DNA of 64,000 nucleotides from Mariprofundus sp. EBB-1 (GTDB lineage Bacteria > Pseudomonadota > Zetaproteobacteria > Mariprofundales > Mariprofundaceae): NCBI RefSeq assembly GCF_003665155.1, contig NZ_RCFQ01000006.1, positions 1 through 64,000 on the forward strand, written 5' to 3'. Shown piece by piece: positions 47,026 through 56,787 of this stretch. The number at the start of each line of letters is the position of its first letter. The first letter of the stretch is position 1. The notes below the pieces were generated by a model that saw nothing but the letters and a program-made list of their open reading frames with translations, ran no database searches and was not told where the DNA came from. A program made the position numbers and the translations under genes.

Positions 47026-47060
47026 GGATAAAACCCCGGGTAAATACAGGATAAATCCCC
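47026..47060. promoter_or_regulatory. Paired GGATAAA(A/T)CCCC sites between regulator and Kelch gene
   Basis: GGATAAAACCCC (47026-47037) and GGATAAATCCCC (47049-47060) are direct repeats 23 bases apart, i.e. about two DNA turns, in the divergent promoter region. They are plausible binding sites of the LuxR-type regulator; a search of the rest of the window by eye showed no further copies. Confidence 0.45.
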
Positions 47061-47125
47061 ATATATTTTCTCCGCCCCATAAACTTTACTAGTACCGCAT
47101 AGATATTTTTTTGGAGGTATCAATC

Positions 47126-50100
47126 ATGACTTACTCAATCTGGCAAAAATTCATAGCAAAATGTACTGAGTCTGGTTTCTTAAGCCCTATACGAGTGGCA
47201 CTGGTATTACTAATCATGATCAGCATTGCCCCTATGGGGTTTGTTGCGACGGCTGCGGGTACATGGGCCACCAAAACTACCTACCCTGCTACCAATATAG
47301 TCATGGCCTCGGCTGAAGCTATCGGCGGTAAAATCTATGTGGTTGGCGGCAGTGATCCCGTGACTGGCTTAAGCACAAATTCCCTGGGGATTTACAACTC
47401 AGCCACCGATACATGGGCCTCTGGTTTACCGATGCCAAGCAAGCGTTTGCGTACAGTTACAGGTGTTATTGATGGTAAATTGTATGTGGCCGGAGGGCTC
47501 TCAAACAACATTACCTTTATGCAGAGAGACAGCCTTGAGATTTACGATCCTGCAACGGATATATGGACGACTGGTACCCCGATGCCTGCTGCACGGGATA
47601 CAGCCATGGGTGGAGTGATTGGAGGAAAGATGTATGTGGTTGGTGGAAGCTCCGGATGTTGTCCATCAACAGCTCATGCCGATCTCTTTGTATACGATCC
47701 TGCCACCAACACATGGGCGACCAAGGCTCCGATGGCGGCGGGCACTCGCTTTTCGGGAGGCGCTGGCGTTGTGAATGGCAAGCTCTATGTGGCTGGCGGA
47801 GAAACCTGGCCATCCAGTCCATCTGTGACTCGGTTGGAAGAGTATGATCCTGCTACAGACACATGGATCACCAAAGCACCCATGCCGGGGGTGAATCATT
47901 TATTCGCAACTGGTGTTATCAATAACAAGTTCTATGTTATCGGGGGGCGCTTCAATCCATTTAATGATGTTCAGCGCGACAGTGTTTGGGTTTATGATCC
48001 TGCATCGGATAGCTGGACCGTCGATCCAGCGACAATGCCCACAGCAAGAAGCGGCTCTGCTCCAACGGTGTTGCTTAATCAGCTACATATCATTGGTGGC
48101 TTCCTTACTCCACCAGCACCATCGACTAATGTGCATGAGGTATATATTCCGGCGGGAGTACCTGCTCCTTCCGCAGTAGTGACCGTGGACTTCGACAGCC
48201 TCGATACAACGGCGGGCAGGGTGTCCGGTGCAGCACTGGATAATTACCTGGCCGGTTTCGGTATCACCATCACCAGTCAGGTGGGAGCAACTTTGACGGT
48301 GGCGTCGGCAGATCCAGCCCTCCCAAACTTCGGGGGACAGAATGTTGTGGCCTCGTCATCGCCTAATGTGTTGGAGATGTTTCCTGGTAACACGAACGTT
48401 TCCTTCACACTGGAATTTTCCACCCCGATTGACAGCTTGAGCTTTACGAGGGCTGCTCGTTGTACCTCCCTGGCATACCCACCATGGGATGCGGTAGTGA
48501 AAAATTCACTTGGAGTGGTGATTGGTACCGCCTCTGAAAGTGGTGGTGGTACTGGTGCCTCATGCGCCAGTCCATTTCCACCAGCTCAAGTATTATCGTT
48601 CACCGGGCCGGGCATCAAATCGCTGACGATTGACAGCGGCAATTTCGGATTTTACGGTCGGCAGGGGCCTGCTCTGGATGATTTGGTTATGACACTGCAG
48701 GCAGGGAGCGGGAATCATCCTCCTGTTGCCAATGCCGGAGCTAATCAAACGGTACAATGTAGCGGCGCATCCAGTGCGGATGTTACGCTGAATGGATCTG
48801 CTTCTGATCTGGACCCAGCCGATACACTGACTTACAACTGGTCATGGGCCGGAGGTGGCTCTGCAACGGGCACCAACCCGACGGCTTCCTTCCCACGCGG
48901 TGCTACAACAGTGACATTGACTGTAAGTGACGGAAACGGTGGGTCGAATACAGCTACTACCGTTGTTACAGTGGAAGACACTACTGCGCCTGTCGTCAAT
49001 GCAGGTGCAGATGTTACGCTGAATGCCACAGGCCCGGGTGGTGCAGTATTTGATGTGCTGACTCAGGCGACATCCAGTGATAATTGCTGCGGTGTTTCAC
49101 TGACAGTGGATCCAGTAGGATCTTACCCGATTGGCACTACGCCGGTTACAGTGACGGCTACGGATTGTGCCAGCAATCACAGCAGCGATCAGATGAATGT
49201 GATTGTGAATGAAGTAAATTCGATTCCGAACCTGCCGCTACCTTACGCTGGGACGGTGAGCATCACGACACCTCCGGGTCAGACGTTGTTTGCTAGCACT
49301 ACCGGTATCCCTTTTGGAGGCCCTGCCGGTATCAGCTTCCCGTTTGCTTCGGTTGCATACAGTGTGACGTCGCCAGTCGGTGGTAGTGTGACGGTGACAC
49401 TGACATTCAGCTCTGCACTGCCTACACCGTTCCTGCTCTTTAAAACAGGTGGTGTGCCGCCGTTTATGATGATTCCTAGCAGTCTCTGGACACAGACAAG
49501 CCCGAACTCCATCCAGATTACTCTGACTGATGGTGGGCCATATGATCTGGACGGGGTGGTTAACGGCGTGATTATTGATCCGGTAGCGATTGGTGTTGAC
49601 ACTGATCCACCGGTGTTTTCAACACCACCTATTGATATTACAGGGGTTGAAGCGACGTCTGTAGCTGGTGCTGTGGTTACGTTCAGCTTACCTGTTGCTG
49701 TCGATAATATTGACCCGAACCCAGTAGTCAGCTGTTTGCCGGCTTCCGGTAGCACTTTTGGTCTGGGTAGCTCAACAGTAACATGTACGGCGACGGATGC
49801 TTCGAATAACAGCAGTAGCAGCAGCTTTACTGTTACGGTGTTAGATACCACACCACCGGTTCTGACTGTGCCTGTTGATGTGAGTTATGGGTCCATGTGT
49901 CCTCTGACTCCGGTGGCGATCGGGCAGGCGACAGCGACGGATTTCTTTCCACCGGTGATTGTGACATCTGATGCGCCTTTGGCCTATGGTCAGGGTACAA
50001 CAACAGTGATCCACTGGACGGCAGAAGATGCTAATCATAATTCTTCTGTAGGGCAGCAGAATGTCACTGTTGTAAACGTTCCTGTACCTGTGCTGACAGC

Positions 50101-50506
50101 GAGTCTGGTGCCGTACAGTGCTGGTGATGAGGATGATCAGGAATATGGTCGTGACTCTGATGAGGGACGTTTCATCGTGCACTTCGCTGTGTCGAGTATG
50201 GTGAATGTGGATCATGTCACAGCCCAGCTGGTGATCGCTGGTTATGCAACACCAATCACTGTAACCGATGGTCAAATCATCGAATTTGAATACGAAGATG
50301 AGAAGACCGAGGTTGAAGTGGAAAATGGTGTGTATGAAATCGAGGCACCGGCCATGTTGATGCGTGTTACAGCAGTGGTAACTGAATCATGTGCCAGTGA
50401 TGTCGTAGCTGAGGCTCAGCCCCAGGGGCTGACGCGCGATAATGATGATGACTATTATGGAAGCCATGGTAAGAAACAGGGTAAACATACGAGACATGAT
50501 GACTGA
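47126..50506 (+). CDS. Large secreted Kelch-PKD-HYR repeat protein
   Basis: 1126 residues from ATG 47126 (GGAGG 8 bases before). N-terminal signal/anchor helix (VALVLLIMISIAPMGFVA). Residues ~40-345: six Kelch repeats (GKIYVVGG/GKLYVAGG motifs with 'YDPATD.W') forming a beta-propeller. ~350-525: a domain beginning VTVDFDSLDTTAG, seen in exported PEP-CTERM-like proteins. ~530-620: PKD-like (NHPPVANAGANQTVQ). ~622-700: HYR (DTTAPVVNAGADVTL). Two further HYR-like units at ~820-985. C-terminal ~140 residues end acidic then basic (GKKQGKHTRHDD). No sortase or PEP-CTERM anchor seen. Probably an extracellular or surface adhesion or matrix protein. Confidence 0.85.
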   Translation: MTYSIWQKFIAKCTESGFLSPIRVALVLLIMISIAPMGFVATAAGTWATKTTYPATNIVMASAEAIGGKIYVVGGSDPVTGLSTNSLGIYNSATDTWASGLPMPSKRLRTVTGVIDGKLYVAGGLSNNITFMQRDSLEIYDPATDIWTTGTPMPAARDTAMGGVIGGKMYVVGGSSGCCPSTAHADLFVYDPATNTWATKAPMAAGTRFSGGAGVVNGKLYVAGGETWPSSPSVTRLEEYDPATDTWITKAPMPGVNHLFATGVINNKFYVIGGRFNPFNDVQRDSVWVYDPASDSWTVDPATMPTARSGSAPTVLLNQLHIIGGFLTPPAPSTNVHEVYIPAGVPAPSAVVTVDFDSLDTTAGRVSGAALDNYLAGFGITITSQVGATLTVASADPALPNFGGQNVVASSSPNVLEMFPGNTNVSFTLEFSTPIDSLSFTRAARCTSLAYPPWDAVVKNSLGVVIGTASESGGGTGASCASPFPPAQVLSFTGPGIKSLTIDSGNFGFYGRQGPALDDLVMTLQAGSGNHPPVANAGANQTVQCSGASSADVTLNGSASDLDPADTLTYNWSWAGGGSATGTNPTASFPRGATTVTLTVSDGNGGSNTATTVVTVEDTTAPVVNAGADVTLNATGPGGAVFDVLTQATSSDNCCGVSLTVDPVGSYPIGTTPVTVTATDCASNHSSDQMNVIVNEVNSIPNLPLPYAGTVSITTPPGQTLFASTTGIPFGGPAGISFPFASVAYSVTSPVGGSVTVTLTFSSALPTPFLLFKTGGVPPFMMIPSSLWTQTSPNSIQITLTDGGPYDLDGVVNGVIIDPVAIGVDTDPPVFSTPPIDITGVEATSVAGAVVTFSLPVAVDNIDPNPVVSCLPASGSTFGLGSSTVTCTATDASNNSSSSSFTVTVLDTTPPVLTVPVDVSYGSMCPLTPVAIGQATATDFFPPVIVTSDAPLAYGQGTTTVIHWTAEDANHNSSVGQQNVTVVNVPVPVLTASLVPYSAGDEDDQEYGRDSDEGRFIVHFAVSSMVNVDHVTAQLVIAGYATPITVTDGQIIEFEYEDEKTEVEVENGVYEIEAPAMLMRVTAVVTESCASDVVAEAQPQGLTRDNDDDYYGSHGKKQGKHTRHDD

Positions 50507-50518
50507 TTCATCATCATA

Positions 50519-50550
50519 ACAACAAGGCTCGCCAATGGCGGGCCTTGTTT
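50519..50550 (+). terminator. Terminator of the Kelch gene
   Basis: AACAAGGCtCGCC pairs with GGCGgGCCTTGTT across an AAT loop; a short T-rich tail follows. The decayed fic copy starts within ten bases of its end. Confidence 0.8.
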
Positions 50551-50556
50551 ATTGCT

Positions 50557-50758
50557 GGAAGCACTGCTTAGCGGCTCCGTTAAGCGCGACAGAGCACCAA
50601 AAATGAACACCGGTTATGCCGACAGACAGGCACGTAAGACATTCAAAGCTTGCTGAATCGAGGCCTTTTCGTATGCGATTCGCTCAAAGGTTCAGTGCAT
50701 ATCGACTTCTCGACATATCCTGGAATTATGGCCGCAAGGCTTTACCCAACACCTTAAT
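50557..50758 (+). pseudogene. Decayed copy of the fic 3' end
   Basis: From ggaagcactgcttagcggct to aaggctttacccaaca it follows the last ~200 bases of the fic gene (46001-46197) base by base with many substitutions and a few indels. Shared long runs include ttatgccgacagacaggcac. No open frame. About 85% similar in the best part by eye. The two copies flank the regulator-Kelch pair in the same orientation. Confidence 0.9.
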
Positions 50759-50797
50759 CATTCAGAGTTGTTAAACTCCATCCCCTGCACACGACAA

Positions 50798-51994
50798 TCA
50801 AAGTGATAATTGCTCAGCTACAAAATCAGCATCCTTATCCCCTCTTCCTGAAAGGTTCACAAGTATTGTCGCATCACTGGACATTGTTTTAGCAACTTTC
50901 ATGGCATGCGCCACAGCATGGGCGCTCTCAAGTGCAGGAATAATACCCTCCAAGCGGGAAAGCTGCATAAAGGCATCCAGGCACTCCTTGTCATCAACGG
51001 ATTCATATTTTACGCGTTTAATATCCTTTAGATAGCAGTGTTGCGGGCCAACGGCGGGATAATCCAGACCTGAAGCAATTGAGTAAACGGGTAACGGATT
51101 TCCTTCACTATCTTGAAGGTTATAGCACTCAAATCCATGAATAGCCCCTTTCACACCAAGCGTAAGCGTAGCAGCATGATCTTTGGTATCCAGCCCTTTT
51201 CCTGCAGGTTCAACCCCAATCATCTTGACTGACTCATCATCCAGAAAGGCTGTAAACAGACCGATCGCATTAGACCCGCCGCCCACACAGGCAATAAGCA
51301 GATCGGGAAGCTTCCCCTCCCTCAGCATAAACTGCTCTCTCGCCTCTTTGCCAACAATACTCTGGAAATCACGCACTATCTTTGGAAACGGGTGTGGCCC
51401 TACCACCGAACCAATTGCATAAAAGTAGTTCACAGGATCCTTCATATATTCTTCAAAGGCACTATCAACGGCATCTTTCAATGTTCTGGTACCGCGAGAT
51501 ACAGGAACAAGTTTGCAACCCAGAATTTTCATTTTGGTGACATTCGGGTGCTCTTTTGCTATATCAATCTCACCCATATGAATCTCACATTCAATACCAA
51601 CTAGCGCGCAAGCTGTTGCCAGCGCCACCCCATGCTGGCCGGCTCCTGTTTCTGCCAGCACCTTGGTTTTACCCATATGCTTGGCTAACAGTGCCTCCCC
51701 AATACAGTGATTAATCTTATGGGCTCCCGTATGGTTCAAGTCTTCGCGTTTAAGAAAAATACGTGCGCCGCCAATACTCTCACTCAATCGTTTGGCATAA
51801 TAAATCGGGCTGGGGCGACCAACGTAATCCGCAAACAACTGTTTCTGCTCTTGCTGAAATGCATCCGTTTTGGTGACCGCCTCATAAGAGTCATTAATTT
51901 CATTCATAATAGCAATCATTTGCGGTGGAAGAATCTGCCCTCCATACTCGCCAAAATAACCCTTTGCATCAGGCATTTCTATAGTTTTATCACC
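50798..51994 (-). CDS. trpB: Tryptophan synthase beta chain, solo
   Basis: 398 residues from ATG 51994, which has GGAGGAG upstream. PLP enzyme: PLP-Lys in '[15 protein letters not shown]', '[20 protein letters not shown]', '[12 protein letters not shown]' phosphate site, and the C-terminal '[11 protein letters not shown]'. Unlike typical TrpB, the loop after the first domain reads '[20 protein letters not shown]', where 'DIERQ.LNVFRM' is usual. No trpA or trpF neighbours. It could be a second, divergent TrpB or the only copy; the function as indole-plus-serine synthase is inferred from family. Confidence 0.9.
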   Translation of the reverse strand, partial: GDKTIEMPDAKGYFGEYGGQILPPQMIAIMNEINDSYEAVTKTDAFQQEQKQLFADYVGRPSPIYYAKRLSESIGGARIFLKREDLNHTGAHKINHCIGEALLAKHMGKTKVLAETGAGQHGVALATACALVGIECEIHMGEIDIAKEHPNVTKMKILGCKLVPVSRGTRTLKDAVDSAFEEYMKDPVNYFYAIGSVVGPHPFPKIVRDFQSIVGKEAREQFMLREGKLPDLLIACVGGGSNAIGLFTAFLDDESVKMIGVEPAGKGLDTKDHAATLTLGVKGAIHGFECYNLQDSEGNPLPVYSIASGLDYPAVGPQHCYLKDIKRVKYESVDDKECLDAFMQLSRLEGIIPALESAHAVAHAMKVAKTMSSDATILVNLSGRGDKDADFVAEQLSL

Positions 51995-52151
51995 CATTTC
52001 AATCTCCTCCAAACAGTACCCGGAACCCAGATTACCCATTTACTCTTCGACTTCCAATACATCATACTTCATTGCTATAGTTTAACCTCATACATTCACC
52101 TCTGAGGACTAGCCTCTTGCTTTGATGGGGGGGCTATCTATCGTTCCGGAC

Positions 52152-54227
52152 ATGAATGAAACCACGACAGCACTAACTTCCAATCCAATCCTGCAAGGGA
52201 TCACTACTAAACTGCCTCTTTTTGATCAGATCAAGCCAGAGCATGTATTGCCGGCGATTTATGCGGAGCTTACGCAGGCACGCAAGACTGTGGCTGAGCT
52301 TACGCAAATCGCTGATCCTGATTGGGATTCGCTGATGCTGCCGCTGGAAGTCATTGAGGAACGTCTCGGACGTGTCTGGGGGCCGGTTAGCCATTTCAAT
52401 GGGGTGTGTGATTCCGACGAACTGCGCCCGATCTATCAGCAAGGTGTGGCGAAGATGACCGAATGGTCAAGTGAACTGGGGCAGAATGAAGCACTGTATG
52501 CTGCCATTCGCAAGGTCTCTGAGCGTAATGATTTCCCATCTCTCTCCGAAGAACGGCAACAAGTCGTCAACCATGCCTTGCGGGATTTCAAACTCTCCGG
52601 TGCTGAGCTTGTGGGCGATGACAAAACCCGCTTCACTGAAATTCAGATGCGGCTTTCAGAGCTGGCAACCAGCTTCAGTGAACATGTGATGGATGCCACC
52701 CGCGCCTTTGAACTGCACCTGACAGATAAAAGCGATGTTGCGGGCCTGCCGGAGTCAGTGCGGGCCTCTGCCGCACAGCGCGCCACCCAGTCAGACAAGC
52801 TCAAAGAATCAGGTAACAACAACGGCTGGTTGATCACCCTTGATGCACCCTCCTACATTCCATTCATGCAATTTGCTGAGAATCGCAACTTACGCGAGAC
52901 AATGTATCGCGAATATGTCACACGGGCTTCAACCGGTGAGCTGGATAATGGCCCTGTCATCAATGAAATCCTCGCCCTGCGTAGCGAGGCTGCAGCGCTG
53001 CTTGGTTTTGAGCACTACGCCGCATCATCGTTAGCCAGCAAGATGGCAACCGATGTGGAAGAAGTGACAGGCTTTTTGCGTGAGCTGGCAGACAAAAGTA
53101 AATCGATTGCACAAAAAGAATTTGCCGAGCTACAACTTTTTGCAGATACCGAACTTGGCATTGATAAGCTACAGGCATGGGATATCTCTTTTGCATCGGA
53201 AAGACTGCGCCTGAAAACCTATGCTATCTCCCAAGAAGAGCTCAAACCCTACTTCCCTGAACAGAACGTCATCAACGGCATGTTCGGGCTGGTGGAGAAA
53301 CTCTACGGTATCACCATCCGTGAACGTGATGATGCTCCCGTTTGGCATGAGAGTGCCCGTTATTTTGAAGTCAGTGATGCCACTGGCACACAGATCTCTG
53401 CCTTCTATCTCGACCCCTATGCGCGGGCGCATAAACGCGGTGGTGCCTGGATGGATGAATGTATCGTGCGCTGGCAGCGCCCGGACGGCGTACTACAATT
53501 GCCGGTGGCATATCTGGTCTGCAACTTTGATGCCCCTGTAGGCAATAGGCCCGCCCTGTGGACACATGATGAGGTAACCACGCTGTTCCACGAATTTGGC
53601 CATGGTCTGCATCATATGCTTACGACTGTGTCCGAGCTTGGAGTATCCGGCATTCGTGGTGTGCCATGGGATGCCGTGGAGCTGCCAAGTCAGTTTATGG
53701 AGAACTTCTGCTGGGAACGTCAAGTAGTTGACCTTTTTGCCAAACATTATGAAACGGGTGAAACACTCCCGGATGCACTGTTTGACAAGATGCTCGCTGC
53801 CAAAAACTTCCAGTCGGCCATGATCATGCTGCGCCAGATCGAGTTTTCTCTATTTGATGTGCTGGTGCACTCTCAATTTGATGTGAATGGTGATGAAACT
53901 GTTCAGCAATTACTGGATAAGGTGCGTGAAGAAATATCCGTCTTTTCACCACCATCCTTCAACCGTTTTCAGAACAGCTTCTCGCATATCTTTGCAGGCG
54001 GTTATGCAGCAGGTTATTACTCTTACAAATGGGCCGAAGTATTATCGGCCGATATCTACGCCACCTTTGAAGAGGAGGGTGTCTTGAACGCTGATACAGC
54101 AGCTCGTTTGCGCAACGAACTGTTATCCATTGGTGGCAGTCGCGAGATCATGGATGCGTTTGTAGCATTCCGTGGTCGTAAACCGTCGGTAGATGCACTG
54201 CTGCGCCATTCCGGTCTGTCCGATTAG
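52152..54227 (+). CDS. prlC: Oligopeptidase A (M3 metallopeptidase)
   Basis: About 691 residues from ATG 52152; the ORF goes on upstream to TTG 52122. The M3 zinc motif HEFGH in 'TTLFHEFGHGLHHMLTTV' lies near residue 479, with the third ligand Glu in the segment 'VELPSQFMENFCWE'. The C-terminal 'FNRFQNSFSHIFAGGYAAGYYSYKWAEVLSADIYATFEEEG' holds the Tyr and His used in substrate binding. It degrades signal peptides and short peptides in the cytosol. Followed 66 bases later by a parvulin gene, probably co-transcribed. Confidence 0.95.
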   Translation: MNETTTALTSNPILQGITTKLPLFDQIKPEHVLPAIYAELTQARKTVAELTQIADPDWDSLMLPLEVIEERLGRVWGPVSHFNGVCDSDELRPIYQQGVAKMTEWSSELGQNEALYAAIRKVSERNDFPSLSEERQQVVNHALRDFKLSGAELVGDDKTRFTEIQMRLSELATSFSEHVMDATRAFELHLTDKSDVAGLPESVRASAAQRATQSDKLKESGNNNGWLITLDAPSYIPFMQFAENRNLRETMYREYVTRASTGELDNGPVINEILALRSEAAALLGFEHYAASSLASKMATDVEEVTGFLRELADKSKSIAQKEFAELQLFADTELGIDKLQAWDISFASERLRLKTYAISQEELKPYFPEQNVINGMFGLVEKLYGITIRERDDAPVWHESARYFEVSDATGTQISAFYLDPYARAHKRGGAWMDECIVRWQRPDGVLQLPVAYLVCNFDAPVGNRPALWTHDEVTTLFHEFGHGLHHMLTTVSELGVSGIRGVPWDAVELPSQFMENFCWERQVVDLFAKHYETGETLPDALFDKMLAAKNFQSAMIMLRQIEFSLFDVLVHSQFDVNGDETVQQLLDKVREEISVFSPPSFNRFQNSFSHIFAGGYAAGYYSYKWAEVLSADIYATFEEEGVLNADTAARLRNELLSIGGSREIMDAFVAFRGRKPSVDALLRHSGLSD

Positions 54228-54293
54228 AAGATCAAAAACTTTTACCACGAAGACACAAACACACTAAGAAAAGCAATAACAAGGAGCACAAAC

Positions 54294-54596
54294 ATGTGGG
54301 GACGCAAAAAGAAAGCTACAGCTGCAGCACGTCATATCCTGGTAGCCGATGAGGCGCAGTGCGCGGCACTGAAAGCTGAGATTGAGGCTGGTGCTGACTT
54401 CGCTACATTAGCCGAAGAGCACTCTACCTGCCCATCCGGCAAAAAAGGTGGTGACCTGGGTACATTCCGTGAGCGCCAGATGGTCAAAGAATTCAATGAT
54501 GTCGTCTTTACCGATGAACTGCACAAGGTACATGGCCCGATCAAAACACAATTCGGCTATCATCTCATTGAGATTACCGAACGCAATAAACCTTAA
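54294..54596 (+). CDS. ppiC: Parvulin-type peptidyl-prolyl isomerase (PpiC)
   Basis: 100 residues, single rotamase domain with no signal peptide, so cytosolic like PpiC. Seen: AARHILVADEAQCAALKAEIE, 'FATLAEEHSTCPSGKKGGDLGTF', 'MVKEFNDVVF', 'GPIKTQFGYHLIEI' (C-terminal GYH). AAGGAG before the ATG. A strong terminator follows. It catalyses cis-trans isomerisation of Xaa-Pro bonds. Confidence 0.96.
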   Translation: MWGRKKKATAAARHILVADEAQCAALKAEIEAGADFATLAEEHSTCPSGKKGGDLGTFRERQMVKEFNDVVFTDELHKVHGPIKTQFGYHLIEITERNKP

Positions 54597-54620
54597 CAGA
54601 CACTGTTCGAGAATAAACTT

Positions 54621-54647
54621 AGAGGGTGCCCATGGGCACCCTCTTTA
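54621..54647 (+). terminator. Terminator after ppiC
   Basis: AGAGGGTGCCC pairs perfectly with GGGCACCCTCT, loop AT, followed by TTTATCTT. It lies 24 bases past the ppiC stop. Confidence 0.9.
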
Positions 54648-54673
54648 TCTTCAATAGTTGGCCTTACAAATAA

Positions 54674-55090
54674 CTAGACAACAGGGAATGTGGCAGCGTA
54701 GTGATCAATCCATTCCAAGGCGGCCTGTTCCTGATTCAGTTGTCTGCCTTCATGATCTAAAGCATGTTGGCGATAATCTTCGATCTGGCATAGCTGCTCC
54801 AGCATACGCATGCGGAATGCCTCTGTTTCAGACTGAAATGACATCGCAATCATAAAGCCATGACCGGACTGGGAAATTGATGTCACCTGCCCTTTCAACT
54901 TTTCCTGTGCATTAATGCTTGGAATACAAATACTCAACAACACACCGACTGCAATCATCATAGGAAAATGAAAACTGAGCTGCCCGCAAACCGCCTGTTT
55001 GCGATCGGCCTGATCATCAGCAGCAAGCACCGCTTTTACCTCAAGCGGAATATCAACGGGGTGGCGAATCATATCATATGCAGTGCTCAT
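54674..55090 (-). CDS. PilZ-like domain protein
   Basis: About 138 residues from ATG 55090 (GGAGAAAGAT upstream). It starts MSTAYDMIRHPVDIPLEVKAVL, like the RxxxR... beginning of single-domain PilZ proteins, and has the beta-strands 'QLSFHFPMMIAVGVLLSICIPS' and 'EKLKGQVTSISQSGHGFMIAMSF'. The usual arginines that bind c-di-GMP are not clear (HPVD), so nucleotide binding is uncertain. The C-terminal ~45 residues are helical and charged. Monocistronic. The PilZ assignment is a pattern judgement; an unrelated beta-barrel is possible. Confidence 0.55.
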   Translation of the reverse strand: MSTAYDMIRHPVDIPLEVKAVLAADDQADRKQAVCGQLSFHFPMMIAVGVLLSICIPSINAQEKLKGQVTSISQSGHGFMIAMSFQSETEAFRMRMLEQLCQIEDYRQHALDHEGRQLNQEQAALEWIDHYAATFPVV

Positions 55091-55330
55091 ATCTTTCTCC
55101 ATGCATACATCGTACCAAGTTAGAAATCTGCTGATACGCTGTTAAACTGCACCCTCAGGATAAATATTTCCTCCTTATGTACCCTGAACGGCAAAATCGG
55201 CAAAACATTTATCTATTCAGATTGGCTCTGATTTTTCTGAGGAAAAGGCGAAAAGCGCAGCTTACTGCAGTAAGTGAGCACGTTTAACGCAGTCATCGGG
55301 ACAATCAGGGATGCGCTGAATAGTTAATGC

Positions 55331-56569
55331 TTATATCTTATTCTTCGCCTCAATCCACCTCGACATGAATTCTGTGCTACGATGTTGATGGTGGCGTAGC
55401 ATCGAACCGGTAAAGTTTCGCAAGCGATGCTGCTCAATATTGGCGCGCAAATCCTGGATGCGCCGGATCAATGCAGGCCCATTTATCGACATATCAAATT
55501 GACTGAACACTATATCAAAACCATCACCCTGAGCCTTTTTCCAAGCATCTTCCTGCTGATACAGTCGCACTGCAGCATCGGCAAAAGCGTTAGCATCATC
55601 GGTAACCATGCCACCCCAACTCAAACCTCCAGTCATGCCCTCTGCACCGACACTGGTAGTAATACTCGGCGTACCATTGCGCATCGCATCAGCCAGTTTG
55701 GTTTTAATACCTGCACCAAAGCGCAACGGGGCCAGACAAATTTTCGCCTGCATCATCACCGCATCGACATCAGGCACCCGCCCCAATACATGAAAACCAG
55801 ACCGGGCATCATGCAGCGCTGTCGCTTTCGGTGGTGCATATGCGCCATACACATGCAGTTCTGCTCTAGGGAGCCGGGCGCGTATCAACGGCCATATCTG
55901 CTGCTTAAGCCATAACACCGCATCCCAATTGGGTGCATGCCGGAAATTTCCAATGGTCATAAAATGCTGCCGCTGTTCAAAATCAGGCAAGGGCGTCGGG
56001 TAATCCGACGCATCAAACAGATAAGCAGAATGACAGATCAGTTCATCCGGCATCGAAAAACGCTCTTGCAACAACGCCATCTCATAACTGGAAGTCAGAA
56101 TGGATAAGTCAGAACGAAAGATCGAGGCAATTTCACGCTGCGCGACTTCACTATACAGGTCGGAAGCTTCTACATGCTGTACCACTTCAGCATGGCGTTT
56201 AAACTGCATATGACGGGCATGGCGCAAACAGTGCAGATCGATGGTTTCGAGCAGGCGCAAAGCATTCGGGCACACTTTTTCCACCCGCCAAGCAAACTGC
56301 TCTTCCATGCTGAAACGATCAAACAACACAATATCCGGCTGCAGTTGCTGTAAGAACTCATCAAAGGAGTTTTCATTCACCTCTACCGGCACACAGACAA
56401 CAGATAACGCTTCAAGGTCTGCCATAAACTCGCTCTCTGCCGCTGTGCTGACAAAAGTTACAGACCATCCTTGCTGCCTGAACAGCTTGATATATTGCAT
56501 CAGGCGCAAGCTGGCTCCAGAGGAGGCAGGCTCTGGCCACACAGAGCCAATCATGAGTATCTGTAACAT
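55331..56569 (-). CDS. GT4-type glycosyltransferase
   Basis: 412 residues, GT-B fold. The N-terminal domain begins 'MIGSVWPEPASSGASLRLMQYIKLFRQQGWSVTFVS'. The C-terminal donor domain has 'FMTIGNFRHAPNWDAVLWLKQQIWPLI', 'AELHVYGAYAPP', and 'VMMQAKICLAPLRFGAGIKTKLADAMRNGTPSITTSVGAEGM', in which E/GAGIK and the GTPSITT loop bind the nucleotide sugar in the GT4 family. Unlinked to other polysaccharide genes, so the acceptor is unknown. Minus strand, monocistronic. Confidence 0.88.
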   Translation of the reverse strand: MLQILMIGSVWPEPASSGASLRLMQYIKLFRQQGWSVTFVSTAAESEFMADLEALSVVCVPVEVNENSFDEFLQQLQPDIVLFDRFSMEEQFAWRVEKVCPNALRLLETIDLHCLRHARHMQFKRHAEVVQHVEASDLYSEVAQREIASIFRSDLSILTSSYEMALLQERFSMPDELICHSAYLFDASDYPTPLPDFEQRQHFMTIGNFRHAPNWDAVLWLKQQIWPLIRARLPRAELHVYGAYAPPKATALHDARSGFHVLGRVPDVDAVMMQAKICLAPLRFGAGIKTKLADAMRNGTPSITTSVGAEGMTGGLSWGGMVTDDANAFADAAVRLYQQEDAWKKAQGDGFDIVFSQFDMSINGPALIRRIQDLRANIEQHRLRNFTGSMLRHHQHRSTEFMSRWIEAKNKI

Positions 56570-56787
56570 CGCGCCAGACTAGCCTAAGGGTCTGCTCAGT
56601 TGAACGCTAAGGTTAAACCCTGATTTTAAATAACCGCGTCAAAATCGCTCACCGCGAAGGACGCAGAGAAAACCATACTACTGTAGGTGTGTTTTTTGCA
56701 TCGCCTTGGCATAACTCTGCGCACTTTGCAGCAAATTAGATTAGGCGACGCGAAGCGGGTTGAGGCGCCATTGATGAATAGTCCGGC

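Noticed and set aside
49279-49851. 190-codon open frame antisense to the Kelch/HYR gene
   Set aside because: It mirrors the repeat-rich, Thr/Val-coding sense strand, has low-complexity composition and no ribosome site; the sense protein has clear domains.
54241-54275. accacgaagacacaaacacac stretch, similar in style to caccgcgaaggacgcagag at 56648
   Set aside because: Such sequence is a common intergenic pattern in many genomes; similarity between the two is too short to call a repeat family here.
55230-55300. Palindrome cttactgcagtaag in the gap between the PilZ-like and glycosyltransferase genes
   Set aside because: Single copy, no T-run and no nearby promoter; it may be an element but nothing supports a call.
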